A DNA stretch of 47,793 nt from a virus, in IMG/VR virus record IMGVR_UViG_3300022668_000024, positions 1-47,793 of that record; one strand, given 5' to 3'. Positions within the stretch are counted from its first letter, which is position 1. Each line of letters begins with the position of its first letter. Below are positions 39,499 through 47,708 of the stretch, piece after piece. A program made the position numbers and the translations under genes. Below the pieces are notes generated by a model that was not told where the DNA came from, made no database searches, and saw only the letters and a program-made list of their open reading frames with translations.

Positions 39499-40653
39499 TT
39501 AACCAACTATTCCAATTACTGAACTAACTTGATCAATTGAAAATGGCATGGCAATGGGACATGCTTTGAGTCCGAACTTATGCGCCTCAACTTCTGGTTT
39601 AATTACCATAAATGGAACTACACCCGGCAAGTTTTCTTGCATTTTGTTCAGGTATCGCTTCGCGATGGTTGAAGCATTCGTAAATGGAGTTGTTATTGCT
39701 CCTGGCACATAAGGCACATCTGCAAATGCAGTTTGTCCACTAAAAGAAGGTGCGAAATAATGCACATCTTTTGCGCCTAAGAAATCAACATATTCGCCAG
39801 TTGAAGGATCGTTATATCCATCAGGGTACGTCCAAATATCAACACCATAATCACCAACAGTAATTGTCCCGTGATAAACACCGCCAGTATTAGCAAGACG
39901 TGGATTATTGATTTGAATTAAATCAGCCCTACGGAAATTCAGGCGATCTTTTATTCCTGTATTGTTGAGTATCATGTCAACAACATCAGCTCCAAAAATA
40001 CCAATAACATTACCGCCTCCGGCCATTCTGCCTTGAATACGCATAAACTTTAATGATTTTTGAGAAATAGTCAAAAAGTTAGCATTTGAAGTTGTTGCAA
40101 CATCACCGGCCTGCACTGAGTATAAACCTAATCCTGTTTGATCAGTGATTGCAGCTAATGTTCCAGAATAAGCTTTTCTACGATAATCAACAGGATCGAT
40201 GGTCGTAAAATTCAAAATACCAGTTTTTAAGAAATCGCTAATCTGCTTTGTGGCATATCGCGAAATCATATCGCCAATATCATCAATAACACCGATTGTT
40301 TGTTGCACAAGTGCGTTAACATCAGCCATTCTTGGTGAAAAATTAGCTTCTGGACGAAATACTAATGGATATGCATCCAATTCAGTAAGGTTTGTTCCAA
40401 CTTTTACATAAGGAGGTTTAACCCTCTTTTCTGTAGTTTTGTTGGCTTTTACATTTTCACCTTCTGTACCTCTTGCGACTTCTTCAGGAATGTTCCTTTC
40501 TGTTCTCTTTACTGCCCACGGAACTAATAAACCATTGGTTTTTTTGCGTGGGAAAAATGACTCTAACAACGAGGTTGGAGCCGCATAATCGGAATAATAC
40601 TGCATCATTCCTTCAGCGTATAATTTTGACGCTTGACTTTGATTAATGCTCAT
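39499..40653 (-). CDS. Major capsid protein (lambda gpE/major capsid E type), 384 aa
   Basis: The main head protein. Pattern typical of the family: YYSDYAAPTSLLESFFP, PEEVARGTEGENVKANKTTEKRVKPPYV, PEANFSPRMADVNALVQQTIGVIDDI and the C-terminal PGAITTPFTNASTIAKRYLNKMQENLPGVVPFMVIKPEVE. The length fits. It follows the decoration protein gene by 16 bases, the same D-E order as in lambda. Confidence 0.85.
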   Translation of the reverse strand: MSINQSQASKLYAEGMMQYYSDYAAPTSLLESFFPRKKTNGLLVPWAVKRTERNIPEEVARGTEGENVKANKTTEKRVKPPYVKVGTNLTELDAYPLVFRPEANFSPRMADVNALVQQTIGVIDDIGDMISRYATKQISDFLKTGILNFTTIDPVDYRRKAYSGTLAAITDQTGLGLYSVQAGDVATTSNANFLTISQKSLKFMRIQGRMAGGGNVIGIFGADVVDMILNNTGIKDRLNFRRADLIQINNPRLANTGGVYHGTITVGDYGVDIWTYPDGYNDPSTGEYVDFLGAKDVHYFAPSFSGQTAFADVPYVPGAITTPFTNASTIAKRYLNKMQENLPGVVPFMVIKPEVEAHKFGLKACPIAMPFSIDQVSSVIGIVG

Positions 40654-40669
40654 AATTCAATTGTTTTTT

Positions 40670-41083
40670 TTAGTTATCCAACCCGTTTAATTCTCTCACT
40701 TTTACGAATCTAACACCAAAATGCGCTCCACGCATTAAGTTAACATTTGCCGCCGTATTAGCTGCAATTGAAATAGTTTCGTCAACATCACCAGCAACAA
40801 CAACTGTTATTACTGCGGTTGCAGCATCAAGCACTGTTTGTGCTTTAATGGCCAAACCAAAAGGAATAGTTTCTGCACCTGTTCCACCCGGAACAAATGG
40901 GATTAACTTTCCAGTAGCTGCATCATAAGCCAATATTTGCCCCTCTGCAATGTCGGTATCTCCCGAAGCTGTGAAATTATGTTTTTCGGTGCGATTTCCG
41001 CCCAACATAAACTGTCTAACTTCATGATCGACCGTTTGAAAACTAGAATTGTTTGCTGCTCTAAAATCTTCTATAGCTCCCAT
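40670..41083 (-). CDS. Head decoration protein (lambda gpD type), 137 aa
   Basis: Likely stabilises the expanded capsid. The central pattern HNFTASGDTDIAEGQILAYDAATGKLIPFVPGG, then TIPFGLAIKAQTVLDAATAVITVVVAGDV, is that of the gpD/HDPD family. It lies between protease and capsid genes, as gpD does in lambda. The N-terminal 30 residues are an extension. Confidence 0.75.
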   Translation of the reverse strand: MGAIEDFRAANNSSFQTVDHEVRQFMLGGNRTEKHNFTASGDTDIAEGQILAYDAATGKLIPFVPGGTGAETIPFGLAIKAQTVLDAATAVITVVVAGDVDETISIAANTAANVNLMRGAHFGVRFVKVRELNGLDN

Positions 41084-41086
41084 AGT

Positions 41087-42178
41087 TTATTTTTTTTGTG
41101 CATAATCAGAGGCCAATTCCTCTAACATAGCTTTTGTTTCTAACTCTGAAAATCCAAGCCCTTTTGCTTCATTTTCTTTCGATTCTCTGACATCAGTAGG
41201 AATTACCGATAAATCAACCGTTTTTGCATTTTTTTTAGGTTCATTTTTTGGCTGTCCAGAATTTAAAGGCTTTTCACTGCCATTGTTTAAATTTTCTCCT
41301 AATGCGTTGGCCTTCGCTTTTGCTGAAATTTCTTTCAAAAATGCTGCATCAACGGTTGCTTCAGGGTCTTTGACCTTGGCCGCAACTAATTCTGCATCAA
41401 TTTCTGCAAACTCCAAAAAAGCATCCACCCTTTGTTGATTAGCTTGCACTCCTAGAGGCTTGCCTTCTTCAACACCTGCATTGTATATCTCATTATACAA
41501 TGCAGGTTGTTCAGTTTTTAACTGCTCCTTGTTCATTTTTTGAGATTTATTATTAATATTTGTTCCACGTGGAACATTGTTTTCTTTGAATTCTACAAAT
41601 TGGTAATAGCCGACTGGATCGGCTTCGGCTGTTAACCTAATAGTTGGGTCTATGTTATAAACCTTATCAACTAACTTTATTTTTTTTGCTTCTTTTGCAT
41701 TCAACCAAACGTCAAATCTTTCGCCATTTGACGGAATCATTACTTCTTTTAATGTTTTCCCAGTAACCTCTTTAAATTTATCTAAATCAATAACTTTTGC
41801 TATCATTTTATATAAATCCAATGCTGATTCACTAAGTAATTTCCCAGACTCTCCACCAACTGCATGAAACATGAATTTTGCTTGATCTGAACATATCTTT
41901 TCATCAGCATAAAGCATAAATGCTATTCCGAAAGATGCAGAAACTCCAGGAACATCAACAATTGAATGGCCTTTGAAATTTTGCAAGGCAAGGCAAGACT
42001 CCCAACCATCCCAAAGTGTACCACCGTAAGTTTTAAGTATAAAATGCAAATCATTTCCATCCTCAATGGCTTCTATTTCATTTGCCGCATTACGTGCCGA
42101 TTCATTATCAAATACCGTTAACTGAGGCTTTATTTTAATTATTTCCTTCGCCATTTGTGTTTGTATTTTGGTTAGCAT
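41087..42178 (-). CDS. ClpP-type head maturation protease with C-terminal scaffold, 363 aa
   Basis: A phage S14/ClpP-fold protease. The Ser motif PGVSASFGIAFML (Ser82) and the His site FMFHAVGG (His105) match the ClpP pair. Residues about 200-215 are a linker carrying VPRGT, then MNKEQLKTEQPALYNEI begins a helical scaffold-like C-terminal part. An internal ATG at 41536 (Met215) could yield a free scaffold protein, as Nu3 does in lambda gene C. A perfect parS lies in the linker (41561-41576). The start at 42178 overlaps the portal gene by 44 bases; the Met at 42154 is an alternative start. Confidence 0.82.
   Translation of the reverse strand: MLTKIQTQMAKEIIKIKPQLTVFDNESARNAANEIEAIEDGNDLHFILKTYGGTLWDGWESCLALQNFKGHSIVDVPGVSASFGIAFMLYADEKICSDQAKFMFHAVGGESGKLLSESALDLYKMIAKVIDLDKFKEVTGKTLKEVMIPSNGERFDVWLNAKEAKKIKLVDKVYNIDPTIRLTAEADPVGYYQFVEFKENNVPRGTNINNKSQKMNKEQLKTEQPALYNEIYNAGVEEGKPLGVQANQQRVDAFLEFAEIDAELVAAKVKDPEATVDAAFLKEISAKAKANALGENLNNGSEKPLNSGQPKNEPKKNAKTVDLSVIPTDVRESKENEAKGLGFSELETKAMLEELASDYAQKK
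41561..41576. promoter_or_regulatory. parS-type ParB-binding site, perfect 16-mer
   Basis: TGTTCCACGTGGAACA, an exact match to the chromosomal parS consensus TGTTNCACGTGNAACA and a perfect palindrome. It lies in the codons of the protease/scaffold linker (VPRGT), 25 bases upstream of the internal ATG at 41536. No parB gene was found in the window. Confidence 0.85.
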
Positions 42179-43805
42179 TTTGTTTCGCCAATTCTTCAGC
42201 CGCTTCTTTTTCTGAATTTGGTATCTTTTCTACTGCTTTTAAATCTTTAATCACACCATCAATAAATGATTTAGTGTCCATTTTGCTATTGTTAGCAGAA
42301 ATTACACTATTAAACGTGCTTAATGGTACATGCGCAAATTCAGCGCCTAACATTTCGCGAATTGCTTTCGCTTCCTTCAATGGGTCAACTTGTGGAGCTT
42401 TACGCCCTATCCAAAGTGCTTTTGTATACGCTTCAATGGCCATGGTGTCATCATTTATTAATGCATCGATATAACCATCTAATCGAATGACTCTATTAGC
42501 TGCCATTACAGCAAGCCAAAACTGAAACATTTTTTTATTAAGTTGTTCTGCAATAACATAACGATAAACTTCATCGAGTGTGTAAAACCAACCTAATATT
42601 GCGGCTCTTGATGCTGTGTAATTGCTATTATACGACTGCTTTCTTACTTCTGGCGGCATCATTAAAGATAAACCCATTCCATCTTCTAGGAATTCAATAA
42701 ATTTTTCTGAATTTTCTAATTGTGAATATTCAAAGTTTTTAAATGAGAATCCAGGAGGTAATTTATGAATGGTTTTTTCATAACTAGCCATCATAGTTTT
42801 TTGAAATGTCGCTACTTCTGCATCAGTGCTTAAAGTTTGTTTTGGAACTGGATTTGTGCCTCTTCTAAGGTTAGCCCCTATCTTTGATGCTTCGCTTGGA
42901 TATTCTTCATCCTGAGCATCTTTATCAACTTCAATCCAATAAGGCATTTTTGCCGCTTCTTCCCAATTACTGGCCGCAGCTTCAATAAATCGATCGGTTT
43001 TTCTTGCTTTTTCCAAAATTGCACCAATCGCAGAAACGCCACGCACATCATTTGGCCTATACATTAATGGTGATTTAATCATGAATATTCTTTCAAGATT
43101 AAAATCTTTTGAAAAACGCTCTATTCTGCGTGATTTATTTATTGTGACATCAAAAATGTGGTAAGCTATTGGTATAGCTGAAGTGTTAAATTCAACACCC
43201 TCGATTACTTCGTGTTTTTCTGGCTTACTTTCTGCTTCATCTTCGCATAATGAGCCATCAACCAACTGAAACGTTACATTTTTACCATCAACACGAGGTA
43301 TTAAAAATATATCACCCCCAATTAGGCAGGAATGTAATATGACTTTTTGTGCTTCATTAAAGCTTTTTTCTTTTTTTATATCATTTCTTGATGAATTAGC
43401 CCATGTCCTCCAAAGTGATTGGATTTTTATTTCATCTTCTTCTGAAATTGGAGCTAATCCCAACGATTCCAAAGCCTCATTATCTGGCTTATAATCCATA
43501 TATAGACCAGTACCAATTGCATCATTACATGTTCTGTTTATTATATTCTGAACATTATCAGTTTTCAAATAAACATTATAAGCATTTTTTGCAAGTGTCT
43601 GATAATCGACAAAGTAAGCTGGTATGTTTGGAAGTTCTCCTGGGTTTTTTTCGCCTGTAAAGGCCAAATCAGAAAGCAAGCCGTGGTATCCTTCGAGTTG
43701 TAAGTATGCTTCTGTAGCTTTAGTTTGAAGATTTTCAACCTTTGATTCAAGTTCTTGAACCTTAGTTCTGTTTATTGAGTTTATAAAATCTTTTACTTTA
43801 CCCAT
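42135..43805 (-). CDS. Portal protein (lambda gpB type), 556 aa
   Basis: Forms the 12-subunit DNA entry ring. The gpB pattern is visible: DNVQNIINRTCNDAIGTGLYMDYKPDNEAL, WANSSRNDIKKEKSFNEAQKVILHSCLIGGDIFLIPRV, DFNLERIFMIKSPLMYRPNDVRGVSAIGAILEKARKTDRFIEAA, and the KQSYNSNYTASRAAILGWFYTLDEVYRYVI segment that follows. The length is right. A coiled-coil-like N-terminus (residues 11-40) precedes it, and the C-terminus is Asn-rich. Confidence 0.9.
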   Translation of the reverse strand: MGKVKDFINSINRTKVQELESKVENLQTKATEAYLQLEGYHGLLSDLAFTGEKNPGELPNIPAYFVDYQTLAKNAYNVYLKTDNVQNIINRTCNDAIGTGLYMDYKPDNEALESLGLAPISEEDEIKIQSLWRTWANSSRNDIKKEKSFNEAQKVILHSCLIGGDIFLIPRVDGKNVTFQLVDGSLCEDEAESKPEKHEVIEGVEFNTSAIPIAYHIFDVTINKSRRIERFSKDFNLERIFMIKSPLMYRPNDVRGVSAIGAILEKARKTDRFIEAAASNWEEAAKMPYWIEVDKDAQDEEYPSEASKIGANLRRGTNPVPKQTLSTDAEVATFQKTMMASYEKTIHKLPPGFSFKNFEYSQLENSEKFIEFLEDGMGLSLMMPPEVRKQSYNSNYTASRAAILGWFYTLDEVYRYVIAEQLNKKMFQFWLAVMAANRVIRLDGYIDALINDDTMAIEAYTKALWIGRKAPQVDPLKEAKAIREMLGAEFAHVPLSTFNSVISANNSKMDTKSFIDGVIKDLKAVEKIPNSEKEAAEELAKQNANQNTNTNGEGNN

Positions 43806-43807
43806 AA

Positions 43808-44083
43808 TTATAAATTACCCGGTACATTGTATGTGATGCTTCCGCATACTTGACGTTTCAGTCTTGTTAATTGATTTTCCCAAAACTTTATGTTTTCTGT
43901 AATCTTACCTATTGATTCATAAGTTGTCCATATAACCGTCTGTCCATCATTTAATTGGTAACGTATCACGCCATCGCTAGCTGTACGATTACCCATTAAA
44001 ATATAAAGGTCGTCAATGATTTTCGTAATCTTATCAATTCGAGCTTGGACATCAAAACTAAATACGTAATCGCACATTGTCAT
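43808..44083 (-). CDS. Head-joining protein (gpW-like), 91 aa
   Basis: A small protein resembling gpW-type head-joining proteins: ARIDKITKIIDDLYILMGNRTASDGVIRYQLNDGQTVIWTTYESIGKITENIKFWENQLTRLKRQ shows the two-helix plus strand layout and ends in a short tail. It lies between terminase and portal, as W does in lambda. The ATG at 44083 falls where transcription from the promoter at 44088-44118 would begin, so either the message is leaderless or Met3 at 44077 is used. Confidence 0.6.
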   Translation of the reverse strand: MTMCDYVFSFDVQARIDKITKIIDDLYILMGNRTASDGVIRYQLNDGQTVIWTTYESIGKITENIKFWENQLTRLKRQVCGSITYNVPGNL

Positions 44084-44087
44084 ATGA

Positions 44088-44118
44088 CAAATTTATATAT
44101 GTTTTTCGTAATAACAAA
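44088..44118 (-). promoter_or_regulatory. Consensus Bacteroidetes promoter for the head/tail operon
   Basis: Minus strand: TTTG (44118-44115), 19 bp, TAAATTTG (44095-44088). It matches both consensus boxes exactly, and lacks the GTTAAAATATA spacer motif of the other class. It follows the terminator at 44144 and would restart transcription for the head and tail genes. A perfect parS lies 5 bp upstream. Confidence 0.85.
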
Positions 44119-44123
44119 ATAAA

Positions 44124-44139
44124 TGTTCCACGTGGAACA
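44124..44139. promoter_or_regulatory. parS-type ParB-binding site, perfect 16-mer (intergenic)
   Basis: TGTTCCACGTGGAACA, extended to 18 bp as a perfect palindrome (44123-44140). It lies between the bidirectional terminator 44144-44175 and the promoter 44088-44118, in non-coding DNA, so it cannot be explained by protein coding. Confidence 0.92.
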
Positions 44140-44143
44140 TAAA

Positions 44144-44175
44144 AAAAAGGCTTTACCCCTCAATAAAGCCTTTTT
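44144..44175. terminator. Bidirectional intrinsic terminator after the terminase gene
   Basis: AAAAAGGCTTTA pairs with TAAAGCCTTTTT around an 8-base loop (CCCCTCAA), with T-runs on both strands. It would end the terminase transcript on the minus strand. The 191-base gap 44084-44274 holds this terminator, a parS site and a promoter. Confidence 0.85.
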
Positions 44176-44274
44176 ACCAATGAAAAAATCAAACACTTAA
44201 CAAATTAATTTTACATAAACAGGTTGTTTATAATTAATTACTTATGAACCACTAAATTACACTTTTTTTAGTTA

Positions 44275-46320
44275 TTAACAAAATTTATCTACAAAACTTG
44301 TCCAAGTTGGTTCAATTTTTAAATCATCACACATGATTTTCACTAAAATATCTTTTGCAGCTAAATTATAACATGCACAATCAAAGTGGTGATTTTCTTT
44401 CCCTGAACGTTTTTTCCAAACCTCTGTATTTCTTTTTACATCGATTCCTTTTTCTTCTGCTGAAAAATGATCATAAAAGCCTTTTTGTGTAAATTGATGA
44501 CCATCGGTTTTGGGGAAATTTATATGCAATGGGTCTTGATCTTCCGAACCATCCCAACGCAGCATTAAGGAGTAAGCTAATCTATTTTTTAATTCAATGG
44601 TATTTAATAAATATAAATTTGATACTCTTGGGCTTAATTTGAACGTTTTTCTATCTCTAATTAATGAAGATTCAACACCTTCGCCTTTTACGCCATAAAT
44701 TGGTACTGTAGTTTGAAATCTCGCACGCTCAATAAATGAATAGACCGTTTGATCAACACCTCCTGTTTCAGTTTCTTCATAACCATATACATTGCCAGTA
44801 TCAACAAGCGCAATTGCAATAGGATAATCCGCTCCACCATCATCAGCTTTTAATGTTGATTCTATAATTCGCATAAATTCAATCCAAATACAATTTTTTG
44901 AGTCGTGCCTATAAGACCATTTTTCCCTATCTTTTTCTTTTTCGAAATCTTCAACTCTATATTTATGAGCTGCTTTAAATGTTCCAATACTTCCAGCATT
45001 AATGTAATATTGCTGGCCATTCCTTGCCCAGCCAACTATTGAATAATCTAAACGGCCATCATCAAGCTTGCCGTTTAAGTCACTGGCCAATGTTACAATT
45101 ACTATATCTCCATTTCCATCTTTTACGCTCAATGCAGTTGGAACGATACCCGGTTCATAGAGCCTTGAATTTTTAGAAAGTGTTTTACTACTGATTGGCT
45201 TTGTACTTGTTTTCCAAGGAATACCCAAAACATCAGCAAAGAATGATTTTAATGCTTCCTGATTTGGATGTCCTCCGCGTGGATAAGCCGCTTGAAATTT
45301 CTGGCATATATCAAACCATCCAGAGTGTTGAGGCGGTGCAAGAAGTCTGTTTATTTGATACGAAACTAATCCTTCTTGTTGTGCGGTTGCTGTTGCGATA
45401 TGTTTTCCTTTTCCTGATCTAACAATTTTAAACTTATCCATTTCGGTAAATTCTCCAGCACATTTCTGACACCTATACCTTATGCTTTCTCGAATTACCT
45501 TTCCTTCTTTTACATCAAAAACAACTCCTGTTCGTTTTCCGTCAACTTTTAAATGTGATCCTTCCTCATCAACTGGTGCAAATTCTAGGTGAATATATTT
45601 TTTGCAGCATGGACAAATAATGTGGTACTTTCTTTGATCGCCTCTTAAATAAATTTGAAAAGTATGACTTAACTCTTCGCTATTCGGTTTTGACATCCAG
45701 TATATTTTACTGATCGGCAAAAATCCTTCGATCCTAGATTTTATTAATTGTTCAGGAGTACCATCTTTTGAAGTCAACGCCATGTCGAAATCATCACAAA
45801 ACATGTACTGTATCGAATCCTGACGCATATTATTGGAAAGGTTCTGCATACCCTTCAGCATTATTGAACCTCCACGAAATTCTTTTAAACTATCCGTGTC
45901 ACCGCTTGCGCTGTTTTTTATTTTCTTAACAGTTGGCGCCAATAAATCTTCAAGCTTTGCGTCACGAATTGCAGGATCAAGACGTTTTTTAATGAATGTT
46001 TTTAATAATGCTTCATCACCGGATAACATCATTGTAGGTCCTGGGCATTCGGACATGATGTATAAAAGTGCTGGAAGTATAACGTTTTGAGTCTTTCCAA
46101 TCTGTGATGCACCCATTACGCATATTTCGCGCGTTGGTGACATTGGTGAAAGATGTTCCAATATTTCCATGAAAAATGGGAAATAATCCCATTTGAATCT
46201 ACCAGGTATTGATGAAACACCTTTAGGAATTCGAATATTTTCTTCTGCAAATTTTGCCGGGGAAAGTTGAGCTTTTTTGTTAAAATGACCTTCAAATAAT
46301 TGAAGAATCTTTTGCAACAT
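44275..46320 (-). CDS. Terminase large subunit (lambda GpA family), 681 aa
   Basis: The packaging motor. Walker A GASQIGKT is at 70-77. The Walker B position reads YMFCDDFD (about 172-179). A zinc-like CPCCKKYI ... CQKCAGEF pair lies at about 240-300. The nuclease domain begins with IALVDTGNVYGYEETETGG, typical of GpA proteins. The length is close to the family's 640-660. It overlaps the small-terminase-like gene by one base. Confidence 0.93.
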   Translation of the reverse strand: MLQKILQLFEGHFNKKAQLSPAKFAEENIRIPKGVSSIPGRFKWDYFPFFMEILEHLSPMSPTREICVMGASQIGKTQNVILPALLYIMSECPGPTMMLSGDEALLKTFIKKRLDPAIRDAKLEDLLAPTVKKIKNSASGDTDSLKEFRGGSIMLKGMQNLSNNMRQDSIQYMFCDDFDMALTSKDGTPEQLIKSRIEGFLPISKIYWMSKPNSEELSHTFQIYLRGDQRKYHIICPCCKKYIHLEFAPVDEEGSHLKVDGKRTGVVFDVKEGKVIRESIRYRCQKCAGEFTEMDKFKIVRSGKGKHIATATAQQEGLVSYQINRLLAPPQHSGWFDICQKFQAAYPRGGHPNQEALKSFFADVLGIPWKTSTKPISSKTLSKNSRLYEPGIVPTALSVKDGNGDIVIVTLASDLNGKLDDGRLDYSIVGWARNGQQYYINAGSIGTFKAAHKYRVEDFEKEKDREKWSYRHDSKNCIWIEFMRIIESTLKADDGGADYPIAIALVDTGNVYGYEETETGGVDQTVYSFIERARFQTTVPIYGVKGEGVESSLIRDRKTFKLSPRVSNLYLLNTIELKNRLAYSLMLRWDGSEDQDPLHINFPKTDGHQFTQKGFYDHFSAEEKGIDVKRNTEVWKKRSGKENHHFDCACYNLAAKDILVKIMCDDLKIEPTWTSFVDKFC

Positions 46321-47240
46321 TAGTTTTTTTTTTCAATCGGTACGCCTGTTTGATCTTTTATAAGTTGTTCGAATAACTGAAACCCCATTTTTTTCTGTTC
46401 TTCCACGCCATCAAATATTGATTCATTGAGCTGATTTAAATAATGACTCCTATCGTCATTTGATAGGCCATGTTCCAAGGCAAAACTATTAATTAATAAT
46501 TCAGCACATTGTTTAAAAGAAGTCATTGCTGCATCACCATACTTTGACCATGCTGTTTTTGCCATGTCAGTTTGAATAGTCCTACCTTCTTCTTTATAAA
46601 TTTGGATTTCAATTTTTTGTTTTTCGGCTCTTTTCTTTTCTACTTCAATTCTTTTTGCCTGAAGGTCAGTATACACTTTTGCATTTTGAGCTTCATATTC
46701 TGGAATCAATGCAACTCCCAATTTTGACAAATCAGAAAGTATTTTTTCGTACTTCTTTAATTTTTCAGGTGGCAAGCTTTCCGAAAATTCAACAATCATC
46801 CTTTCAACTGGTAAATTTGAATCTTGAATTTCATCGGATGAGGTACGAATTATATTTGTTTTTTGCGGCTTTATTTTTTTTGGTTCGGTTGTTATTTTTG
46901 AAATTGCCGTTTTTGCTGTTACCACCTCCATTTCCGGTTTTGGTTCTGGTTTTGGTTCAGTTGTTCCACGTGGTACAAGTACTTGCTCCGGTAATTGTTT
47001 AACAGCTTTTTTTGATTGTCTTGTGAATAATTGACCACGATAAGCCACTCCATCTCGATGTAATTCTAAATAATCTTGAAGCGCTTTTTTATTCTTTGGT
47101 AAATCAAAATCAATAAGTTTTTTTGCCTTTCCATTCATTTCATGAACAGTGACTTGTAAATTGGCTTCTATGAATTTTGATGCATTTGGACGCTTTATGT
47201 CCAAGTATTCACAAAGGTCTGTTGGTGTTTTTAGGTTCAT
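46320..47240 (-). CDS. Putative small terminase subunit, 306 aa
   Basis: Its place directly before TerL, with a one-base overlap, argues for a small terminase that recognises phage DNA. The N-terminal 35 residues (TPTDLCEYLDIKRPNASKFI) fit a small DNA-binding helix-turn-helix, and residues about 80-115 are a Pro/Lys/Glu-rich linker with VPRGT and EPKPEPKPE. A coiled coil follows (about 150-230). Family not certain. A near-parS (15/16) lies in the linker at 46962. Confidence 0.65.
   Translation of the reverse strand: MNLKTPTDLCEYLDIKRPNASKFIEANLQVTVHEMNGKAKKLIDFDLPKNKKALQDYLELHRDGVAYRGQLFTRQSKKAVKQLPEQVLVPRGTTEPKPEPKPEMEVVTAKTAISKITTEPKKIKPQKTNIIRTSSDEIQDSNLPVERMIVEFSESLPPEKLKKYEKILSDLSKLGVALIPEYEAQNAKVYTDLQAKRIEVEKKRAEKQKIEIQIYKEEGRTIQTDMAKTAWSKYGDAAMTSFKQCAELLINSFALEHGLSNDDRSHYLNQLNESIFDGVEEQKKMGFQLFEQLIKDQTGVPIEKKN
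46962..46977. promoter_or_regulatory. parS-like site, 15/16 match
   Basis: TGTTCCACGTGGTACA differs from the perfect site at one position. It is encoded in the disordered linker of the small-terminase-like gene, again as VPRGT. It lies 2838 bases from the intergenic perfect site. Confidence 0.6.
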
Positions 47241-47262
47241 TTATTTTATCAGTTATTTTTTT

Positions 47263-47637
47263 TTATTCAACTTCAAATCCTGCGGCCATTTTCAGTGCTT
47301 CCATCCAAACTTTTTCCGTTGCACTCGTGTAGTCAATGTCGTTTGCTTCTAAAAATGCAAGTGCTTTGTTAAGGTTTTCTTTATTGCCTTTTGTCTCCAA
47401 ACATACAACTCTTACTTTATCCAAAGGAGTTGGTTTTATAGATATGTCATTTGGGACAAAAACAACGCTATCGTTTTTATCCTTAAAAAAAGCATTCGAT
47501 CCAATGACTTCTTTAAGTTCATGATGAACAAAATTTAAACAGTCTTTTGCTTTGTTTTTTTTGGGTTCGTAATCCTTGCAGCTTTTTTCGTGGCGACAAT
47601 AGCCGCAGCCTATTTGTTCAGAAGTTTTTTTTTTCAT
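47263..47637 (-). CDS. Hypothetical zinc-binding protein, first late gene, 124 aa
   Basis: Not recognised. The N-terminus has CGYCRHEKSC...DCLNF, a four-Cys zinc-type motif, and the rest is alpha/beta (VVFVPNDISI, VRVVCLETKG, NLNKALAFLEANDIDYTSATEKVW). It is the first gene after the promoter 47678-47708 (leader about 35 bases). As first late gene it could be a late regulator or terminase accessory. Confidence 0.6.
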   Translation of the reverse strand: MKKKTSEQIGCGYCRHEKSCKDYEPKKNKAKDCLNFVHHELKEVIGSNAFFKDKNDSVVFVPNDISIKPTPLDKVRVVCLETKGNKENLNKALAFLEANDIDYTSATEKVWMEALKMAAGFEVE

Positions 47638-47677
47638 ATAACAATTTTTAAGTGTTTGATTATCAGTGTTTGTAATA

Positions 47678-47708
47678 CAAATATAACATTTTTTTGTTAT
47701 ATAACAAT
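47678..47708 (-). promoter_or_regulatory. Late promoter at the right end
   Basis: Minus strand: ATTG (47708-47705), 19 bp, TATATTTG (47685-47678). It drives the packaging genes leftward. It lacks the GTTAAAATATA motif. A weaker + strand -7 box TACATTTG lies at 47730-47737, so the region may be divergent. Confidence 0.7.
47695..47706. promoter_or_regulatory. Operator-like palindrome in the late promoter
   Basis: TGTTATATAACA is a perfect 12-bp palindrome within the promoter spacer. Half-sites GTTATAT recur at the start codon of the 47637 gene (minus strand) and at 47739-47745. This layout suits a repressor or activator. No repressor gene was recognised in the window. Confidence 0.5.

Noticed and set aside
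40880-40895. TGTTCCACCCGGAACA, a fourth parS-like sequence in the decoration protein gene
   Set aside because: The two central bases differ (CC for GT), breaking the CACGTG core needed by ParB. It encodes VPGGT and is probably coincidence.
41561-46977. VPRGT peptide as the reason for the palindrome
   Set aside because: The same 16-mer occurs in non-coding DNA at 44124, so a shared peptide cannot explain it.
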